From: Icerya purchasi
Lineage: Eukaryota; Arthropoda; Insecta; Hemiptera; Monophlebidae
Reading direction: 5' to 3'
Assembly (NCBI GenBank): GCA_039619475.1
Contig: CM077116.1
Location: 166,177,363 to 166,241,362, forward strand
Length of the DNA stretch: 64,000 nucleotides
Translations under genes and position numbers: made by a program
The notes under the pieces: model-generated
What the model saw: only the letters and a program-made list of their open reading frames with translations
What the model was told of the DNA's origin: nothing
The model's database searches: none
Shown here: piece after piece, positions 57,231 through 64,000 of the stretch
Layout: each line of letters begins with the position of its first letter
Numbering within the stretch: position 1 is the stretch's first letter

Positions 57231-60200
57231 TAACTTTCTTTTTTTTCTATCAGTTTTATTTTTAACTCTAACTTCATAAAATATATCGAATTCGGTAAAG
57301 TTAATCTATTTAAAATTACGTACCTAAACGTTCGTGTAATTGTTGAATAAAAGAGGACCAATTCGAAAAGTACTGGACTGCGATTATTAGTTAACTACTA
57401 GCAGCTGTGTTTCGTTTAACGAGTGATTATTCTAATTTAGATACGTACGAGCGATAATCACGAGGTATCTCTGAGCCAGTAACGCGAACTAGAAACTAAT
57501 CAACTTCGACGAAAGCGAAAGTGGGTCATTTCATCGGATAAAAATTCGTAAAATCGTATTTAATATATGTATCATCTTGATGCAAAGCGAAGAAAAAGGT
57601 TTTTTTTTTTTTTTTTATGTTTTCGGCATCGGGTTTAAGTTCAAAATAGGCTCTGGGATTTACTAATGTCAGCGAGAAAAGTCTTCCATCATTTACTTTT
57701 TACATTAGCCCTGTTTCAGCGCTGGTGTCGTTGAAAAAAGTGTACAGATTTTATTGTTCCGCATAATTTACTTTTTTCCATTTCTGAAACGACTACAAGT
57801 TCGTCATCAATTAGATAAAAGCTATTAGGCATTGCGCCGTATTTCAGATTTTTTTCCCTTTTTCCAGGCCGTTTATCAATGGAACCGCGCACCTTCTTAT
57901 AAAAGTAGTTTTTAGGGAGAGCACGTTGAAGTATTTGCAAGGAAAAAGTGTATAATTTTTTTTCTCGAATTCAAGAAATGGCAACTCTGGCAATATGTAA
58001 ATCGTTGAATAAATTTCGGAAAACCTATGTTCCCCATTTAAAAATGTTAGAAAGCCCGCGATCAAAATTCCCGAACTAACCTTCTAAAGAAAATATGTTG
58101 CACAAGAAAATGGAAATAAAATTTTCCAAACGCTGCCGACCGGAAGTCGGATTTTCATTATTTATTAATTTATTTTCCGCAATTCGAAACGAAAATAACC
58201 GGCTAAAAGAAAAACATGCGATTTTGAAAAGCTCCAAGTTCTGAAGTTGATTCGCCAGTGAAACCTAGCAGAGGTCTTCCCTACGTTAAGTTGCTCAATT
58301 CACTTAACGCCCGATATTTACCTTTCGCATAACCCGGCTAGGAAAATAATTCAAACGCTTGGTATCGAAAGATAAAGAAACAAAAAAGGCCTACATTACG
58401 GAAATACGTACTACTCTGAAATGTTTACATCCATTTTGGCCTATCAGCGAAGAATAACGCTTTGATTGACAAAAAAAGAACAATGTCGTATAAGTATTCG
58501 CAATAGTAACTTTTGAGATAACTGTTTTATTTTTTTTGCGCAATATCATTCTACTCTCACATATTTACTAAATTTCAAATAAGATTTTCAGCTTCCACTC
58601 CATGTAGATATATGTATGTATATACATATATTTACGCTTAATCTATTTAGATTCATTTTCTTTGATCACTGCTATCATCTTTTAATTTGCTCTTTAGCAT
58701 TTCGTCCGTCTCATGCTTTTTTTTTGATCAGTAAATTCCTACCTATTTACTTATTCGCCCGGCAGCCATTTTTCTGTTGCATATCTCATCAGTGAAATAT
58801 TTTAATTAAATATTTAATCTTCTTCTTCGAGTTCCGACCGTTCTCGATCGTAGGTGACCTTATTAAAGAAATTTTTCGCATGCAAGGTAGACTAATTGTT
58901 CGGTATTCTTTAATACACGGTGTAATTACTAAATTGCGTAGTAAAATATTTTAAATATATTAAACTAAAATTATTACAAAGCAGGATTTTGAATGTAATA
59001 TTTTTACACGATTCTAAATACTACATCTACATAATAATATAGATCACAAAATTATCTGAATATATCGTCAAATCATCAACAAGCCAACAAAGGAACGAAT
59101 GAGGTTAATTTGAAAACTTTAATTTGAAGTTGTTGCTCCCTAGCAAACGCAATCCTATAAGGGGGATTTCGATTAAAACGATGTGTCGAAACGGACTCTG
59201 GATTTCGAAATAGATATATTTTACCGAACACGGACGATTTGAAAATCTGAAGTTCTAACCCTAACCGCAGTCCTTGTGGGACTACATCTACCTTCGCAAT
59301 CTAACTGCCGTATGTTTGAAGTCAATCGGTCGGCTGGTTTGATCGAGATGTGGCCTCGAGCAAAACACACTCTAGAATTTTTTGTATATTAAGACATACA
59401 TACATATATGGTTTTTGTAAGTCTGTCTTAACTTGTTTTTGATCTAGGTATAAACGAACTTGATGGAATATTTAGATACTTGTAATTGTCTCTGTTTTTT
59501 TACTCATTTCCCGCTGCTACCTTGTATTCTTCAAGTGATATACGTTCTTTATTTTTTGATTTGGTTTCCTCCATATTTAGCAAGTCTAAAGTTTATTGTT
59601 ATATCTCTCCTAAATTGTTCCGTTATATTTAAACGTGATTTTTTAGGTCATCGTTGCGTAATTTAAAAACACAGCAATGCAGCGAGCCTAAAGATTTAAA
59701 ATGGTCCTGTTTGTGTTTTCTGCAACAAAGATAATCCTAGATAAGTTGTAAAGACGTTAGAAATACTAAGATATACTGTTGGAGGACGTTGTAGCTGGGC
59801 CCTAAAAACATCTTTAGTTGACATTATAAAATATCCTTGTTTTACATTTTGGGCCCCGCATCATTGTTTAAATGTAAACAAATGTTTACCTAATAGTCTT
59901 AATAATAATAATAACAATGATAGTGCTATAAGGTATTTTCCAAAGGCTTCGTCTTATTTCGGGTTTATTAATTATCTCTTGACGCGTTAAGAAGGTCTGA
60001 TTTTCAAACACTCGGAATGTACTTACTCGTCAGGCAGCTAAGTGGTTTTAAACATGTCACGAATTTCAATGCGAATACCGTGAATATTAACTAGAAAATT
60101 AGTATATACATACAAATAATTAGGCTTGTGTAACAATAGGTCAAAAACGAAAAATCAAAAATAAATTTAGAGAAAAAAAAAAAAAACCAGAAAAAAATCC

Positions 60201-60935
60201 ACGGTTCGTACGGAAAAAACTTGTAAAACAAGGTTAATTAATTAATATTCTGTAGTTATAAAAATTTACGTATAACTACAAATTTAATAAGGTCACGAGA
60301 TCTTCATCGAGAGTTGCTGTTAAATTTGTGGACATTTTTGTATACACTCAGATTTTATAAAATAAGGAATTCTAAAAATAACCACACGAATTCTACGTGT
60401 TCTATAATCTACTGTAAGAAATTTGCTGAGCCGAAATAGTTTACAACGAATTCGTTACAATATTTAAATGTTAGGATGATTAAGCAGAATTACGTATAAC
60501 AGCCGCGACTTTATCAAACCTTTCGATATTATACAGCAGAAATAAAATTAAGATAACCCCGTATTACGTATAATTTTTGAGTCCGCTGGATTGATATATT
60601 TCGAAATTTCGTTAAAAATTTGATTTTAATTAATTTTCGATTGCCCGCGTCCATTTTATAAGATAGTTAGTCATCGATCTAGTTTTAAAAGTTTTTACAT
60701 CAAAACTAACGGGGTTTTTTGACTTTTTTGGGGTTTTTTTTTTTATTTATTTATTTATTATGGATCAATTTACTTTACTTGCCAAACTACTCTTTTAAAA
60801 AATAAAGTAAAGGAGATAACATTTTTGTAAAATCTTTCCCCGATTTTTGTAATTCAATCAATTTTACACAAGCTTAATTATTTATAAATTTGTTATAATT
60901 TTCTAGTTTATTGTTATGCTTGAGTAGTACTTCAG
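57231..60935. other. no supported gene
   Basis: Long AT-rich stretch with no recognisable gene, RNA or transposon. Poly-T occurs at 57600-57616 and poly-A at 60174-60186. Short open frames (57716-58065 -, 59460-59666 +) have no motif. Confidence 0.45.
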
Positions 60936-60939
60936 GCCC

Positions 60940-62206
60940 TATTGCGGCGTACGGAAAAGTTCAGAAAATTATCATCGCGTTATCCACTAACGAAGAATAT
61001 TTACTAGAATTAAGCGAATTAGTTCCACCATCCAAAATAACATTTCTACCCTGAATGGCAAACGGTAGGATGTGTTTCTATTTCGATTCGGTCAAAACAG
61101 CCGAGGAATTCATCATAAATTACGGCGAAATCCGAATCAAAGCTAGAACAATAAAAGCCCGACCGTTAATTAATCCCAGCTAGAAAGCTGCTGATCTCTA
61201 ACGTTACGCCAGTTATTCCTCACCAAGTAATCGAAAATGTGCTCGCGGGAAGCAAATCAGACTGAAACTGTCCTCACCATTAGCATTCGTTAAAGCTGGG
61301 CTCGCACAGCCATCATTTCAACACATCTGCAACTTTCGACGCACAGTATTATATGCACAAGAAAACGATCAGCAAGTACATCCCGGACTCCATTACCTAA
61401 TAAAAACTATGAAGAAAAAAACTACAGAATATTCTTGACAACAGATAAAAACATGGTCCGCTTCATCTGCAAAAAAACCGGACACGCAGCAAAGAAATGT
61501 CTAACGCAAACTAAAGGCACGGATTTAGAAACTTCAGTAAATACAGAACTTGATAGCAACTGAACAGAGGTCAGAGCAGAAGCAGAACAACATAATCCGT
61601 CTACGATAGGAGAACCCACACAAGTAGCGAGTTCGCATCGGACGAAAAAATAAACAGAAAACAACTGAAAAGGCGGGCGTCTTCAACTGATGGGACACCC
61701 TCTGAACCAGAAAATCCACAAATTGAATCTGAAATGTCTTCGCAATTCGCTATTGACGGTACTGCAGTACAGACAGAGAACGCCATAAAACCGGAAAACA
61801 AAATCAAAGAAAACAGGAAGAAAAAAACTAAATTAGAAAGGGAAGCTACTAAATGGAGCTTAAATACCGATGAATGAAATTGATACAGGAACAACTTGAG
61901 TCATTAAGATTATGTCTGATCCCAGTGTTTGCCCAATAACCACTACCGACTTTGTAAAGCTGATGTGTAAGGCCTTAAAACCCGAAAAAGGATGAAATTG
62001 GATATACTAAATCATACACCCCTCACTTCACAGGAATTATCTGTATGGTAGAAGAAGAAATACGTCCTCACATAAACAGCGACGCAAAAAGATCGCTAAC
62101 CTGACTTCTCAAAAAATTAAAAGCTGCCGCTGAACTACAAAGTCGATCTATTTCCAATACAGACTATACAGATTACAACCCAGACAATGAAGAAATGGAC
62201 ATGTAA
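60940..62206 (+). mobile_element. I-group LINE ORF1 relic
   Basis: A + strand broken ORF1. In order: MANGRMCFYFDSVKTAEEFI and IRIKARTIKARPLINPS (about 61050-61180), SSPLAFVKAGLAQPSF and NFRRTVLYAQ (about 61275-61365), one zinc knuckle FICKKTGHAAKKC (about 61450-61490), a hydrophilic linker, and a C-terminal block ICMVEEEIRPHINSDAKRSL ending NPDNEEMDM with TAA at about 62204. Several stops and shifts interrupt it. No endonuclease or reverse transcriptase follows; after 500 bp of unassigned DNA a LINE-A tail begins on the same strand. The family pattern is known from insect I-type elements. Confidence 0.72.
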
Positions 62207-62715
62207 ACACACATAATAAACTCTCTCTGGCTGAGATGCCGTAAGGTACAGCGGAGTAAATTTAATATAATTAAGATAATACATTAATAGGTAGTAATAT
62301 TTACTTTTTCATCGTTCACGCTCCGATTTCCATACTGTATCGTGGACGCAAATGTCCACAGTAGTCGAGCGTCATTAAATAAAAATATATATAATAATAA
62401 TAATAATATATATATTGTTTCCACATGGTTGATGTAGCCAAATAAAACTTCTAGTCAGTATTCGCGCGTTATTTCAGAAATTCGAACTGAATATTATCCG
62501 CGCGGTAGCATACCGGAATATTTGTAAATAAAATTAATACAAATGAGAGCGTACCAGTTTTCAGACCATAAGATGCGGTCGAAATTTATGGAGGAATTTT
62601 TAGACAAAAGTAAATATTTCATTACACAAAAATACAAAAAGGCTTACATTAATTCTCGCTTACGTAATTTTTATTTACTGTCACATTGTACACATTCTTC
62701 ATTATCGGTTGTCTT
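62207..62715. other. no supported gene
   Basis: A short (TAA)n/(TA)n run lies at 62387-62415. No gene recognised. May be the scar of a deleted ORF2. Confidence 0.4.
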
Positions 62716-62719
62716 GTTA

Positions 62720-63195
62720 ATATCACCGGTCAGTAATGCACTTTCGCCTACACCGTGTTCACTTTGTCACTCTCTCTTTGAAAGCTGGTCCATCTTCGAT
62801 TCCAACATCTCTTAAAAACTACAATACGACCCGACGTCTCCTCTTTCTCCAATCCAGATTCCTTTTTCTTGTCTATTCAGCCTTCCCTTCCTTGTTTCCC
62901 CTGGTTTCTTGGCTTTCCTTCCATGCGTCGCTGCAACATCTGTGCGATCTGCCGCCTGCGCTTCGGGCACAGTTTGCTTCCTTCCTCGCTTTTCCGTCAC
63001 CCCTATGTGCCGTCTCCTTTTTGTCCATTGCACCCCTCCAATATCCAGTGTGTATGTGATCCCGATCACATAATGTTCGAGTGTTCTTCTCTTGTAACCA
63101 ATCAAGCTGCTTTCTACTCCTCCCTTTTACACATTCCCACTCCATACCGTGCTTCGTTCATTCTCTCCCTTCCTTCTCCTTCTGTTGTCCAGGCA
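62720..63195 (+). mobile_element. LINE-A 3' relic
   Basis: The + strand frame at 62940-63190 encodes ICRLRFGHSLLPSSLF, then CVCDPDHIMFECSSL, then PTPYRASFILSLPSPSVV, the diagnostic C-terminal order of LINE-A. Similarity fades before 62900 because of frameshifts, and ends at about 63190 without a preserved poly-A. Confidence 0.75.
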
Positions 63196-64000
63196 GCATA
63201 CGTCAATCGAAAAGTTTTAAAAAACTCTCGGCTGAGATAATAGAATGCCGGTGCGTATTTATTTTGTTCCAAATCAAACGATTCATCGGTGAAATGGTTT
63301 TTGTAATCATTGAACCGAGATTTTAATATAGTAAAAGTAAAGTAAATTCTCCGACCTATAGCTAGGTTCAATCGATTGATGCCTGTAAAAGTTAAACGAG
63401 TTTCGAATATTTATTGTATAGACAGTAGTTCTCAAACAACGGGTACAGTATTTACATCATTTACAAGGGAACTTGTACTTAACGAAGGACGGTGGGTATT
63501 GAAATACGAAATACAAGCCAATCGATGTGCCCTGAAAAGTCCACATCGATGCAAGTTGAATTGCGCAAAGTGGAAATTGCGAGATCGTTGCTTAATTCGA
63601 ATTCTAGTTCGATATAAATTCCGGTCTGCACGGTCCTCGTGATTCTTTTTTGTCAGCTATCTCTGATCGTGTAAAGATCTGAGTCTCTTGCGTCCTTTTT
63701 CCTTTGTTCTTGAGCCAATGTCCTTGTAGATAAACTCCCCCCCCAAAAAAAAAAAATTTATAAATAAAAAAAAATACACGTCACCTCGTTCCACGAACGA
63801 TATCTACCGATGAACAATCGACGTCCCAAATGCACTCTTCTGCCGACAGATCTTTTCCCGATGATCTTACCTTCCACGATCAAAGTCACGTACTCATCTA
63901 TACGTATGAATCGTGTTCCTCTCGGTCGGCTGACCTGTTGTGTACCTTCGGGATATTCCATGGTAAAAATCGTAATTTTGGCGTTTTCCTAATGTTCACT
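63196..64000. other. no supported gene
   Basis: Several 60-120 codon frames on both strands are open but lack motifs. Poly-C/poly-A runs occur at 63736-63757. No gene supported. Confidence 0.4.

Noticed and set aside
59250..59275. Telomere-like CTAACCCTAACC words
   Set aside because: Only two units. Insect telomeric repeats differ, and no array is present.
1..64000. CRISPR array, operons, bacterial-type promoters or terminators
   Set aside because: No spaced repeats of CRISPR type and no clustered prokaryotic genes. The sequence is clearly eukaryotic.

Overview
The window looks like a piece of a large, A+T-rich, repeat-laden insect nuclear genome. Open frames are short outside transposable elements. 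There are long AT, CA, ATTT and homopolymer runs, many remnants of non-LTR retrotransposons (I-group, Jockey-group, CR1/Jockey-like and RTE-like), and one host coding exon with clean splice signals. That exon (38244-38510, + strand) encodes the seventh membrane helix and cytoplasmic tail of a rhodopsin-family peptide receptor, best matched from memory to the insect allatostatin-A (galanin-like) receptors. I found no other exon of this gene, so most of the rest is probably intron or intergenic DNA. The species cannot be named from the sequence.

Layout. 0-9 kb: a 148-bp fold-back repeat, a decayed Jockey ORF1 (-), an unidentified broken reading frame (-), two copies of a dispersed repeat and an RTE-type tail (-). 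9-18 kb: mostly empty AT-rich DNA with a 13-copy 19-bp minisatellite and a pogo/Tigger-like DNA transposon relic. 18-23 kb: a cluster of tails of one LINE family (called LINE-A here), including a 5'-inverted (twin-primed) insertion with a perfect 14-bp target-site duplication, a tail nested inside another LINE, and a + strand tail with a 12-bp duplication. 25.6-28.2 kb: a decayed I-group element with most of its reverse transcriptase missing. 29.5-37.3 kb: the highlight, an uninterrupted I-group LINE (- strand, ORF1 498 aa, ORF2 about 1257 aa) lying between two almost identical ~510-bp direct repeats that abut its poly-A end and its 5' end exactly, as a giant target-site duplication would. 38.2 kb: the receptor exon. 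39.3-41.9 kb: a lightly damaged CR1/Jockey-like LINE whose 3' tail hairpin recurs in two other tails (43.0 and 45.5 kb). 45-53 kb: LINE-A relics and a tRNA-like SINE head. 53.7-57.2 kb: a decayed Jockey element (-) with a mutated polymerase motif. 60.9-63.2 kb: an ORF1 relic and another LINE-A tail.

The elements do not form a pathway. They record successive insertions by target-primed reverse transcription around one receptor gene. The intact I-group element is antisense to the receptor exon and about 1 kb upstream of it, so it probably sits in the last intron. Its near-identical flanking repeats suggest a recent insertion.
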